This document shows, one piece after another, positions 27,771 to 36,080 of a stretch of 64,000 bases of DNA. Origin of the DNA: G965207335 sp965222825. Its GTDB lineage: Bacteria; Pseudomonadota; Gammaproteobacteria; PS1; Pseudothioglobaceae. The notes beneath the pieces are model-generated. The model worked only from the letters and a program-made list of their open reading frames with translations. It was not told the DNA's origin and did no database searches. The position numbers were made by a program, and so were the translations under genes. The stretch lies in the NCBI GenBank assembly GCA_965222825.1, contig OZ244964.1, positions 620,001-684,000 on the forward strand. Direction: 5' to 3'. Position 1 is the first letter of the stretch; each line of letters opens with the position of its first letter.

Positions 27771-28372
27771 ATTTTTTTTAATAAACTTTTAATTTGGCTA
27801 TTTTTAGTTTTATAAGATGCTATATTTGCTATTAAATATGAGCTAATATCAATTATGTGCCTATATGGCTTTAAACCATTGGCAACTAGGGTATTGCCAG
27901 TATTTACCAAATCAACAATACAATTTGATAAATTAACAATAGGTGCAAGCTCCATAGCACCGTATAGTTTAATAATCTCTGTTTGCACTAAGTGTTTAGT
28001 AAAATAATTATTAGCAATATTGACATACTTAGTAGCAACTTTTAGAGTTTCTTTATTTAGTTCATCTGCTGATTTTGCTGCCACCATCATTTTGCATTTA
28101 GCAATTTGTAGGTCTAATAATTCATATATGCCCTGAATATTATGCTCTAATAATATATCCTTGCCAACAACACCAATATCAGCCACGCCATGCTTAACAA
28201 ACACTGGCACATCTATTTGTCTTAGAATTATAACCTTAACATTATTATTATTAGTATTTAACACTAACTGCCTACTATCTAATACTTCATTAGCAATTTC
28301 TATATCAGCATTTTTTAAAATATGTAGGGCTTCTGTTAATATTCGTCCCTTAGGTAGTGCTATTGTAATCAT
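27764..28372 (-). CDS. hisG: ATP phosphoribosyltransferase, short form
   Basis: First enzyme of histidine synthesis. It has 202 residues, so it is the short HisG-S type without the C-terminal regulatory domain and should need the HisRS-like partner HisZ, which is not in the window. It shows ITIALPKGRILTEALHIL, DIPV-type loop LRQIDVPVFVKHGVADIGVV, and the PRPP loop IVDLVNTGNTLVANGL. The ATG directly abuts the murA stop. murA-hisG-hisD also occurs in Pseudomonas. Confidence 0.95.
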   Translation of the reverse strand: MITIALPKGRILTEALHILKNADIEIANEVLDSRQLVLNTNNNNVKVIILRQIDVPVFVKHGVADIGVVGKDILLEHNIQGIYELLDLQIAKCKMMVAAKSADELNKETLKVATKYVNIANNYFTKHLVQTEIIKLYGAMELAPIVNLSNCIVDLVNTGNTLVANGLKPYRHIIDISSYLIANIASYKTKNSQIKSLLKKIC

Positions 28373-29632
28373 TTAGTTTTTTATCCTATTAATATCAGCG
28401 CCTAGTATTTTTAGTTTTTCTTCTATGGTTTCATAACCTCTATCTAGGTGATAAACTCTATCAATTATAGTCTCGCCTTTGGCTACTAATCCTGCTAATA
28501 CCAAAGAAGCAGACGCCCTTAAATCAGTAGCCATAACACAGGCACCGCTTAATCGCTCTGTTTGTTTACATAGAACAGTATTACCTTGTAATTCTAAATT
28601 AGCACCCATTCTTTGGAGCTCAGGAACATGCATAAATCTGTTTTCAAAAATATTTTCAATAATAAGACTATCACCATTAGCAACGGTATTTAACACCATA
28701 AATTGTGCCTGCATATCAGTAGGAAACCCGGGGAATTCTCCTGTTTTTATATCTACGGCTTTAAGTTTTCTATTGTGCATATCTAGACTAATACTATCTT
28801 CTGTATGCGTTATGTTCGCTCCTGCCTCTATTAGTTTATTTACCACAGCTTGAATAGAGTTAATTTTAGAATTTTTAATAGTTATACTACCATTAGTTAT
28901 AGTAGCTGCTACTAAATAAGTGCTAACCTCTATTCTATCTGTGCATACTTTGTAATGTGCACCCTGTAACTCTTTTACACCATTTATTATAATAGTTGCT
29001 GTGCCTGCACCTGATATATCAGCACCCATTTTTATTAAAAAATTAATTAAGTCCACTACTTCTGGCTCTCTAGCAGCATTTTCAATAACTGTGGTACCTT
29101 CTGCCAAAACTGCTGCCATAATTATATTCTCAGTTGCTGTAACTGACACTTGGTCAAAATATATATTTGCCCCTTTTAGTTTTGTTACCTCTGCACAAAT
29201 ATAACCGTTTTCCACCGCTATATTAGCCCCTAACTCCCTTAAAAATTTTATATGATAATCAACAGGTCTAGTTCCAATTGCACAACCTCCTGGTAGGGAT
29301 ATTTTTACCTTACCATAACGAGATAATATAGGTCCTAGTGCTAAAATTGATGCACGCATAGTTTTAACTAAATTATAATCTGCTTGTAATTTGGTTAAAG
29401 ATTGAGAGTTTATCTGAATGCAGCCATCTGATTCTAAAATAAAACTACCCCCCATATCCATAATAAGTCTGAGCGTTGTATGAATATCTAACAAATGTGG
29501 AGTGCCACATAAAACAGATGGTGTTTTGCCTAATATTGATGCAAATAAAATAGGTAAAGTAGAGTTTTTAGAGCCAGAAGCTACTATGGTGCCACTTAAC
29601 TTATTACCACCTTTAATAATTAATTTATGCAC
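28373..29632 (-). CDS. murA: UDP-N-acetylglucosamine 1-carboxyvinyltransferase
   Basis: First committed step of peptidoglycan synthesis. It has 419 residues (E. coli 419). The fosfomycin-target Cys is kept in SLPGGCAIGTRPVDYHI. Other landmarks are SGSKNSTLPILFASIL, VTATENIIMAAVLAEGTT, EFPGFPTDMQAQFM and DLRASASLVLAGL. The start is GTG at 29632, three bases after the mlaC stop. mlaC and murA are usually separated by mlaB and a BolA-like gene, both missing here. Confidence 0.97.
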   Translation of the reverse strand: MHKLIIKGGNKLSGTIVASGSKNSTLPILFASILGKTPSVLCGTPHLLDIHTTLRLIMDMGGSFILESDGCIQINSQSLTKLQADYNLVKTMRASILALGPILSRYGKVKISLPGGCAIGTRPVDYHIKFLRELGANIAVENGYICAEVTKLKGANIYFDQVSVTATENIIMAAVLAEGTTVIENAAREPEVVDLINFLIKMGADISGAGTATIIINGVKELQGAHYKVCTDRIEVSTYLVAATITNGSITIKNSKINSIQAVVNKLIEAGANITHTEDSISLDMHNRKLKAVDIKTGEFPGFPTDMQAQFMVLNTVANGDSLIIENIFENRFMHVPELQRMGANLELQGNTVLCKQTERLSGACVMATDLRASASLVLAGLVAKGETIIDRVYHLDRGYETIEEKLKILGADINRIKN

Positions 29633-29635
29633 TTA

Positions 29636-30271
29636 TTATATTTTCTTGGCTAGTTTATTTACTAAGGCATCAATACCTTTTCGTTTAATTTGATTATTAA
29701 AATTAGCACGATAATTTTTCATTAAACTAACTCCTGATATAACTAAATCATATATTTTCCATTTATCTTTTTGCACCATACGAACCAATACTGGAATGGG
29801 GTCAATATCATCGCTAATAATTATGTTTAAGCTAACTATGGCTTTATTGTCTTTGCGTTTTATATTTTTATCAGCAAAAATACGAACATTATCTAAATTA
29901 CTATCACTAGCTGCAATAATATTAGCGTAGTCATTTATTAGTGATTTTAATAAATATTTTTTAAAAATATTCTTTTGACTAGCACTTAATTTACTCCAAT
30001 GCTGTTTTAGTGCAAAATTAGCAGCCGTTGTTATGTCAATGTTTGGCACTAATTTGTGGTTAATTAAGGTAACTATATTTTGAAAATTAGACTTTTTGTG
30101 ATGCTTAAGAGCCTTTAATGAAGTCATAGACTCTAAAATTATACTTATTGCAGCAGCTTCAGGAGGATCAATAATATCTTTAATCATAATATCGCTTTTA
30201 TCAGCAGATATTACTGATATTGAACTAAATAATGATAATATAGAAACTAATAGTATAGTAAAAATTTTCAT
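29636..30271 (-). CDS. mlaC: Phospholipid transport periplasmic protein MlaC
   Basis: Periplasmic lipid shuttle of the Mla system that keeps outer-membrane asymmetry. It has 211 residues with a signal peptide (MKIFTILLVSILSLFSSISV). The family pattern is clear: HKLVPNIDITTAANFALKQH, WSKLSASQKNIFKKYLLK, VLVRMVQKDKWKIYDLVI and SGVSLMKNYRANFNNQI. It shares an operon with murA, as in other gammaproteobacteria, but mlaFED do not lie upstream; the divergent uvrC starts 34 bases away. Confidence 0.93.
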   Translation of the reverse strand: MKIFTILLVSILSLFSSISVISADKSDIMIKDIIDPPEAAAISIILESMTSLKALKHHKKSNFQNIVTLINHKLVPNIDITTAANFALKQHWSKLSASQKNIFKKYLLKSLINDYANIIAASDSNLDNVRIFADKNIKRKDNKAIVSLNIIISDDIDPIPVLVRMVQKDKWKIYDLVISGVSLMKNYRANFNNQIKRKGIDALVNKLAKKI

Positions 30272-30305
30272 AATTAATTAAAATGCTATAAAACCAACTA
30301 TTTTA

Positions 30306-32144
30306 ATGTCTTTTGTAACTTTTATGCCAACAATAATCACAAAAAATTGTAAACCCGATAATATTTTACAAAATCTTACCAGTTATCCCGGCGTTTATAA
30401 AATGCTTGATAATCATAATAAAATACTATATATAGGTAAGGCTAAAAACTTAAAAAATAGATTAAAACAATATTTTAATAAAAGCAATCTCAGTCAAAAA
30501 AACCAAGCCTTAATGCTAAAAGTATGCTCAATTAAGATAGTGGTTACCAAAACAGAATCAGAGGCACTATTACTAGAAAATAATTTAATTAAAGCCCATA
30601 AACCTAGATACAATATTCTATTAAAAGACGATAAAAGTTACCCTTATATATATTTATCTAACCATAAATATCCTAGTATTAGCTTTTATCGTGGTAATAA
30701 TAAAGATAGTGGTAAATATTTTGGACCTTACCCCAATATTAGTATAGTTAAAAATAGTTTGCAACTATTAAAAAAAATCTTCAAGCTTAGACAATGCAGT
30801 GATAGTTTTTATAAAAATCGCACCAGAGCTTGTTTAGAATACCAAATTAATTTATGTAGTGCTCCTTGCGTTGGGTATATTAATAATTACGATTATACAA
30901 ATGATGTGAAGATGATGGAGTTATTTTTATCAGGCAAAGAGCAAGTTGTCCTAGAAACTATTGCTAATAAAATGCAACAAGCATCAAATAAGCTAAATTT
31001 TGAACTAGCTACACATTATCGCGACCAATTACAACAATTAAACCTAATTCAAGCACAAACTAATGCTAGTTTAGTTGGAAATTATGATGTAATTGCAATT
31101 ACTAAATATAAAAATGTATTGTGTATTCAAATATTATTTGTGCGACAAGGTAAGCAAATAGGCGATGATGAATTTTATCCTAAAAACATAGTAAATCTTA
31201 GTATAGAAGAGGTTTTATCTGCTTTTTTAGCATTATATTATTTAAGCAAGAATACTGCTTGCGAATTAATTATTAACAATAATATAATTGATAAAAATTT
31301 ATTAGAATCTAATCTAAATACTAAAATAATAACTAAACCTCAAAAAACTAAGAAAAGTTATTTAGAGAATGCTATATTAACTGCAAAAATAAAAGCAAAA
31401 CAATTTTATGAAAAATTATTAGCGGCTAATAAAAATTTAATTAATTTACAAAAAATATTACAATTAAAAACCGTGCCAAAACACATTGAATGCTTTGATA
31501 TTAGTCATATGATGGGCGAGGCAACTATAGCATCGTGTGTAGTTTTTATTAATGGCTTTGCTAAAAAATCTCAGTATCGTAAATTTAATATTACAAATAT
31601 TACAAAAGGTGATGATTATGCTGCAATAAAACAAGCAGTGCTAAGAAGATATAAGCGTTTAATAACAGAAAATAAGCCATTACCCGACTTACTACTTATT
31701 GATGGCGGTATAGGGCAATTATCTCAGGGATTATCAGTGTTAAAATCTCTAAATATTAGTATTCCTGCTGTTGGGGTTGCAAAAGGTGAGGCTAGAAAAG
31801 TAGGGCTAGAAACCCTAGTTAGTATATCAAAATTAGCCAAGGTGCAAAAAATAAACCTAAAACCAGATGATAGCACGCTATTGTTAATAGCTAGAATACG
31901 CGATGAAGCCCATAGATTTGCTATTAGTGGTCATAGAAAAAGTATTAAAAAAAATAAAACTACATCAATCCTAGAACAAATAACAGGCATAGGTAAACAA
32001 AAACGCATTGCAATTTTAAATCATTTTGGCGGGTTGCAAGCACTCAAAGTAGCTAGTGTAGAAGAGATAACAAAAGTGAAAGGCATAAATACTAAATTAG
32101 CCCAGAAAATTTATGAAAGTTTTAAAAATAAATTATTTGGTTAG
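30306..32144 (+). CDS. uvrC: Excinuclease ABC subunit C
   Basis: Makes the two incisions of nucleotide-excision repair with UvrA and UvrB. It has 612 residues (E. coli 610). The N-terminal GIY-YIG nuclease begins YPGVYKMLDNHNKILYIGKA. The Cys-rich region reads CLEYQINLCSAPCVGYI. The UVR domain (about 205-240) precedes the RNase H-like C-terminal nuclease, with HIECFDISHMMGEATIASCV and LLLIDGGIGQLSQGL. The helix-hairpin-helix pair at the end includes ITGIGKQKRIAILNHFGGLQ. An in-frame Met seven residues in is an alternative start; neither has a clear ribosome-binding site. Confidence 0.97.
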   Translation: MSFVTFMPTIITKNCKPDNILQNLTSYPGVYKMLDNHNKILYIGKAKNLKNRLKQYFNKSNLSQKNQALMLKVCSIKIVVTKTESEALLLENNLIKAHKPRYNILLKDDKSYPYIYLSNHKYPSISFYRGNNKDSGKYFGPYPNISIVKNSLQLLKKIFKLRQCSDSFYKNRTRACLEYQINLCSAPCVGYINNYDYTNDVKMMELFLSGKEQVVLETIANKMQQASNKLNFELATHYRDQLQQLNLIQAQTNASLVGNYDVIAITKYKNVLCIQILFVRQGKQIGDDEFYPKNIVNLSIEEVLSAFLALYYLSKNTACELIINNNIIDKNLLESNLNTKIITKPQKTKKSYLENAILTAKIKAKQFYEKLLAANKNLINLQKILQLKTVPKHIECFDISHMMGEATIASCVVFINGFAKKSQYRKFNITNITKGDDYAAIKQAVLRRYKRLITENKPLPDLLLIDGGIGQLSQGLSVLKSLNISIPAVGVAKGEARKVGLETLVSISKLAKVQKINLKPDDSTLLLIARIRDEAHRFAISGHRKSIKKNKTTSILEQITGIGKQKRIAILNHFGGLQALKVASVEEITKVKGINTKLAQKIYESFKNKLFG

Positions 32145-32164
32145 TTGTTTAACTATATTATTTA

Positions 32165-32731
32165 TTATTCTTTTAAAAACACATAATATGTAGTATATCC
32201 AACACCAATAAAAGCACCAAGTTTATAACTATCAACATCTAGTGGTGGTTTTCCAGAAGTAGTAATAATTCTTAAAATTCTCTCAAATCCAAGCTTATTT
32301 GGCTGTAATAGCACGCTTAACCAAGCAACATCATTATCATTTGCTCCAATTTCAATGCCATTTATAGTTTTTTTGGGAATAACTGTTGCAAACTTAGCAA
32401 TAACTCTACCTGCTAAAAACTCCCAAGCTGGCTTATGTAGGTGTAAATAATGGGTGCCTATTTTTTCATTACCAATAACACCATTATTAGCACTAAATAA
32501 TTTTGCCAAAGGACCGGCTACCACCCACCCATCTTCTTTTAACTCATAGGACTGCACGCCCCTAGCAAATACAATATCTACAACTGAAGAGTTTTTAACA
32601 CCTGCCGCTGCTTGAGTAGCAATAATGATTGTATTTAATTTACTTTGGTCAAATATTGTAGCATTTACCACCAAACATATACTAGATGTTATTAAAAAAC
32701 AAAATATTGTAATTAAATTATTATTTTGTAT
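32165..32731 (-). CDS. Exported DUF3455-like protein, probable AUA start
   Basis: The mature part shows features I associate with DUF3455: ARGVQSYELKEDGWVVAGPL, IGTHYLHLHKPAWEFLAG, AWLSVLL and FERILRIITTSGKPP, ending GYTTYYVFLKE. The function of the family is unknown. In frame the first standard start is a TTG at 32674 without a ribosome-binding site. Open frame continues upstream and encodes a textbook signal peptide, QNNNLITIFCFLITSSICLV then VNA and cleavage. It begins at an ATA codon (32731-32729) preceded by AAGGGG at 32740-32745 with an 8-base spacer, and no ATG, GTG or TTG fits there. I infer initiation at AUA, either functional or a recent start-codon mutation. Length from ATA is 188 residues. 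Confidence 0.6.
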   Translation of the reverse strand: MQNNNLITIFCFLITSSICLVVNATIFDQSKLNTIIIATQAAAGVKNSSVVDIVFARGVQSYELKEDGWVVAGPLAKLFSANNGVIGNEKIGTHYLHLHKPAWEFLAGRVIAKFATVIPKKTINGIEIGANDNDVAWLSVLLQPNKLGFERILRIITTSGKPPLDVDSYKLGAFIGVGYTTYYVFLKE

Positions 32732-32800
32732 TGTAGTTTCCCCTTATATTATAGATAATTGCATTATACACTTGCTAAGGTAAAAGTGCAAAGAATCTAT

Positions 32801-32838
32801 ATGCGTAGCATTCATTTTTAGGACTGTGTGCATAGCAC
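32801..32838. repeat. Two palindromic cores related to the MITE interior
   Basis: ATGCGTAGCAT at 32801-32811 and GTGCATAGCAC at 32828-32838 are short palindromes like those inside the 236-bp elements. No terminal repeats are nearby. This is probably a decayed fragment in the gap between the DUF3455-like gene and the pseudogene at 32976. Confidence 0.45.
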
Positions 32839-32975
32839 AATTAGACAATAATATACTTTTTATTAAATGAGAAACTACTGCATTAGTTTATAATTTTATG
32901 TTGTTTTGCACAAAAAAATAAAAATATGTTAAAATCAATTTATACTTGTAATTGAGGGGCTAGAAAATCTCTATG

Positions 32976-33165
32976 ATGTTATCAGATACTTATGAAGCCT
33001 TTATATCGTCTGGGGTTCGCTGATAAGGCAAAAAAAAGCCAGCGAAGAAATTGCAGGTTTTGATAAGCGTTTAGTAAAGATTGAAAAATGTTACAAAGAA
33101 TGCAAGTTATAAACACTTTAATGTTTGCAGGTATCACAAGCCTTGTTTTAAAAGCATTCTTTTAA
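32976..33165 (+). pseudogene. Small coiled-coil/membrane-tail protein gene with three frameshifts
   Basis: The reading can be rebuilt across three frames: MLSDTYEAFISSGV, then ADKAKK (after a +1 shift), then ASEEIAGFDKRLVKIEK (after a shift in the A8 run near 33032-33039), then LQRMQVINTLMFAGITSLVL with KAFF and stop at 33163-33165. Together this gives about 60 residues, with an amphipathic coiled coil and a C-terminal membrane anchor, a design common among short hypothetical proteins with the sequence EEIAxFDxRLxKIE. Three separate breaks argue for real decay rather than sequencing error. GAGGGG at about 32954 may be the old ribosome-binding site. The function is unknown. Confidence 0.65.
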
Positions 33166-33223
33166 AAAAATAAAAGTTGTAAAAACTACAAATCATACAA
33201 AGAAAAGGTCTTGCATAAAGTTG

Positions 33224-34666
33224 CTATTTCATAGCATTTTTAACTATTTGTGCATACTCTTTATCTGCTTTATTGAATTGGACTAGCATTCTTTGTTGAA
33301 CGGAGGTATTTGCCTGTACTAGACCGCTAGCAATATTGTTTCCTAACTGTTGTTTTTGCTTATTACTCATAAGTCTAAATAAATTACCTGCTTGAGTAAA
33401 ATTATCATCGTCTGTGCTATCATATGCTTTTATCCAAGCTTGTTCTAATACTGGCATAGGTGGTTCTGCCAGCGATGGTTGCGGCTCTGGTGCTACTTTG
33501 TTATCATTAGGATAAAAATTAGGGGTTTGTGTTTGAATGCTTGTTATAGGACAAACACCAGCCATTGCTCCATCTCTTTGATAATGATTAACAGGGCATT
33601 TAGCACTGTTTACTGGTAGTAAATTAGCATTAACACCAACGCGATAACGATGGGCATCTTGATAGGCAATTAGCCTAGCTTGGAGCATTTTATCGGGTGA
33701 TGCACCTATGCCACTTACTAAATTACTAGGTGCAAAGCACGATTGTTCAACCTCAGCAAAATAATTATCAACATTGCGATTTAAAGTTAGTTGTCCTATT
33801 TCAATTAATGGGTAGTCCTTGTGAGACCAAACTTTTGTTAGATCAAATGGATTGATAGCATAAGTTTTTGCCTCATTTTCTGGCATAATTTGCAAACAAA
33901 CTCGCCAACTTGGAAAATCGCCTTTATCAATCGCTTGTAATAAGTCTTGCTGAGTGCCAAATGCTGGCATTTTTGCTGCCTCTTCATCTGTTAAATTTTT
34001 AATACCTTGATTAGTTTTTAAGTGCCATTTAATCCAGTATCTATTGCCCTTATTATTGTAAAAACTAAGCGTATGAGAGCCAAAACCGTGCATATGACGA
34101 TAAGACAAAGGAATTCCTCTATCAGACATTAGTATTGTCATTTGGTGCAAAGATTGTGGGTTGTGTGCCCAAAACTCATAAGCTCTTGCTGGATCAGGTA
34201 GATTAGTTTTTGGGTCTTTTTTTTGTGAATGAATAAAATCAGGAAATTTAATACCGTCTCTTAGAAAAAATACTGGAGTGTTATTACCAACTAGGTCAAA
34301 ATTGCCACATTTTGTGTAAAACTTGACTGCAAAACCTCTTGGGTCGCGAGCATAATCAGAAGAATCTTGTCCGCCACCTACTGTTGAAAAACGCACAAAT
34401 ACCTCGGTTTGCTCGCCTTTGGTCTGCAAAAAATCTGCTATGGTGTAATCACTTAAACTTTTACTAACACTAAATACTCCATAAGCACCAGTGCCTCTTG
34501 CGTGCACTACTCTCTCTGGTATGCGCTCACGATTAAAATGGGCTAATTTTTCAAACATTTGATGATTATCAAATGTTAATGGTCCTTTTTCTCCAACAGT
34601 AATACTATTATTATCCTCAGCAATAGTTTGTCCAGTGCTTGTTGTTAGCTGTGTTTTTTTTGTCAT
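33224..34666 (-). CDS. katA: Monofunctional heme catalase
   Basis: Breaks down hydrogen peroxide. It has 480 residues, a small-subunit (clade 3) length. The distal His is in ERVVHARGTGAYGVF and the Asn in NNTPVFFLRDG. The proximal Tyr is in RLIAYQDAHRYRVG. FVRFSTVGGGQDSSDYARDP is typical. A strong AAGGAG lies six bases before the ATG. No signal peptide is visible, so it is cytoplasmic. No OxyR-type regulator is adjacent. Obligate intracellular symbionts often lack catalase, so this is informative about lifestyle. Confidence 0.96.
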   Translation of the reverse strand: MTKKTQLTTSTGQTIAEDNNSITVGEKGPLTFDNHQMFEKLAHFNRERIPERVVHARGTGAYGVFSVSKSLSDYTIADFLQTKGEQTEVFVRFSTVGGGQDSSDYARDPRGFAVKFYTKCGNFDLVGNNTPVFFLRDGIKFPDFIHSQKKDPKTNLPDPARAYEFWAHNPQSLHQMTILMSDRGIPLSYRHMHGFGSHTLSFYNNKGNRYWIKWHLKTNQGIKNLTDEEAAKMPAFGTQQDLLQAIDKGDFPSWRVCLQIMPENEAKTYAINPFDLTKVWSHKDYPLIEIGQLTLNRNVDNYFAEVEQSCFAPSNLVSGIGASPDKMLQARLIAYQDAHRYRVGVNANLLPVNSAKCPVNHYQRDGAMAGVCPITSIQTQTPNFYPNDNKVAPEPQPSLAEPPMPVLEQAWIKAYDSTDDDNFTQAGNLFRLMSNKQKQQLGNNIASGLVQANTSVQQRMLVQFNKADKEYAQIVKNAMK

Positions 34667-34718
34667 AAAAATCTCCTTAAAAATTTATAAGTATTTTAAC
34701 ATTATTTTGTTTTTAATT

Positions 34719-35984
34719 TTAATTTAACTGCACTCTTTGTCCCCAAGGTATTTTTGTTGTGCCTTTTATAAGCCATATAGTTGCATAATCAGGTTGATGT
34801 TTTGGAAAAATACCTTTTGCATCAGTAAAATAAACTAATAAGTCTGGTTTTATATCTTGGGCGTTTATGTAGTCAAAAACTGGATTAAAATTTGTGCCAC
34901 CTCCACCACCTAAATATTTTGGAAATTTTAATTCCTGCCAAGCATCATAAAACCAAGGACAATTTTGGTATAATTTGTCATCACAAGCAAATAAACTAAC
35001 ACTAGCACGAATATTAGATTTAATACAACTAATCTCAGATATAAATTCGTCAACCTCATTTTGAGATATAGAGCCTGATGTATCAATAGCAACTGCAATA
35101 TTTATATAATCAGAATGTAAACCAGGTAAGATAAAATCACCCTCTCTTCTGGCAACACGATAATAAGAAAAATCATCTCTTGCCTTGCTAGATATGTATT
35201 GTGATAATAAAGAACGCCACGATAGTTGTGGTTGGATAAAAAAATCTAGCAATTTAGCAATTTCACCATTTAATTTGCCTGCTTGTTTTGCCATTTGTGC
35301 TGAACTAGCTAAATGTTTTTGCCAAATATTAGCTAAACTTTTAATCTCATCTGGGGTTAGTTTATTTGGTTTTGGTGCTAATTTTGGATTAGTATTATTT
35401 GATTTTAGGTTTTTATTTGAGTTATTGCTATTTTTACTTTTATTGTTATCATATAGACTATCTTCACGCATATTATAAGAACTTTTCTCATTACTTGTGT
35501 TATCATCGTATAAGTGTAAATCCATAGGCTTGTTATCTAATTTATCAGCAATTAAAGGATAAATTTCTTCTGCTACCATACCACCGTATTCACGAAAAAT
35601 AGCAATATCTATAGGTGGATGAAATCCCTCTTTTATAAGAAGTGGATTAATAGCAAAATCACAAGCTAGGTCCCAACGGTGTTTTTTCCTATGTCCTTTT
35701 CTAGAAAAATGATTAAGAGCACAATGTAATGCTTCGTGGACTAAAACAAATTTTGTTTGCTCGTTGTTTAATTTGGCAATAAATTCTGGATTGTAATAAA
35801 AATTCTTAGCATCTGTTGCTGTTGTTTTACACCAACTATCTGCTGCACTTAGCGGTAATCTTAACACTAAATTACCCAAAAAAGGCTTATCCAAAATAAG
35901 TTTAGTTCTAGCCTTGGTTAGTTTTGTTTCAATTTGTGTTAAATTATCAATCATTTGTGATGTTATACTATTTATAAAAAGCAT
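34719..35984 (-). CDS. DUF2201-type putative metallopeptidase with VWA-like domain
   Basis: 421 residues. The N-terminal half has a zinc-peptidase motif HEALHCALNH at about residues 83-92, preceded by FVLV and followed by DLACDFAINPLL. A low-complexity Asn/Lys/Ser linker covers about 168-205. The C-terminal VWA-like domain has a metal-ion-dependent adhesion site beginning AVAIDTSGSIS, then GGGGGTNFNPVFDYI and VYFTDAKG. Such proteins are normally paired with a MoxR-type AAA ATPase and are thought to act in complex maturation or proteolysis. No MoxR gene is adjacent. The biochemical role is unproven. Confidence 0.85.
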   Translation of the reverse strand: MLFINSITSQMIDNLTQIETKLTKARTKLILDKPFLGNLVLRLPLSAADSWCKTTATDAKNFYYNPEFIAKLNNEQTKFVLVHEALHCALNHFSRKGHRKKHRWDLACDFAINPLLIKEGFHPPIDIAIFREYGGMVAEEIYPLIADKLDNKPMDLHLYDDNTSNEKSSYNMREDSLYDNNKSKNSNNSNKNLKSNNTNPKLAPKPNKLTPDEIKSLANIWQKHLASSAQMAKQAGKLNGEIAKLLDFFIQPQLSWRSLLSQYISSKARDDFSYYRVARREGDFILPGLHSDYINIAVAIDTSGSISQNEVDEFISEISCIKSNIRASVSLFACDDKLYQNCPWFYDAWQELKFPKYLGGGGGTNFNPVFDYINAQDIKPDLLVYFTDAKGIFPKHQPDYATIWLIKGTTKIPWGQRVQLN

Positions 35985-36080
35985 ATACTAATTTTCACTA
36001 ACAGGCAATACTCACTAACAAATAAGGCTTTTAAATTATTATTATATTATGGTATAAGTCTTACCTATGCCTTAGTATAG

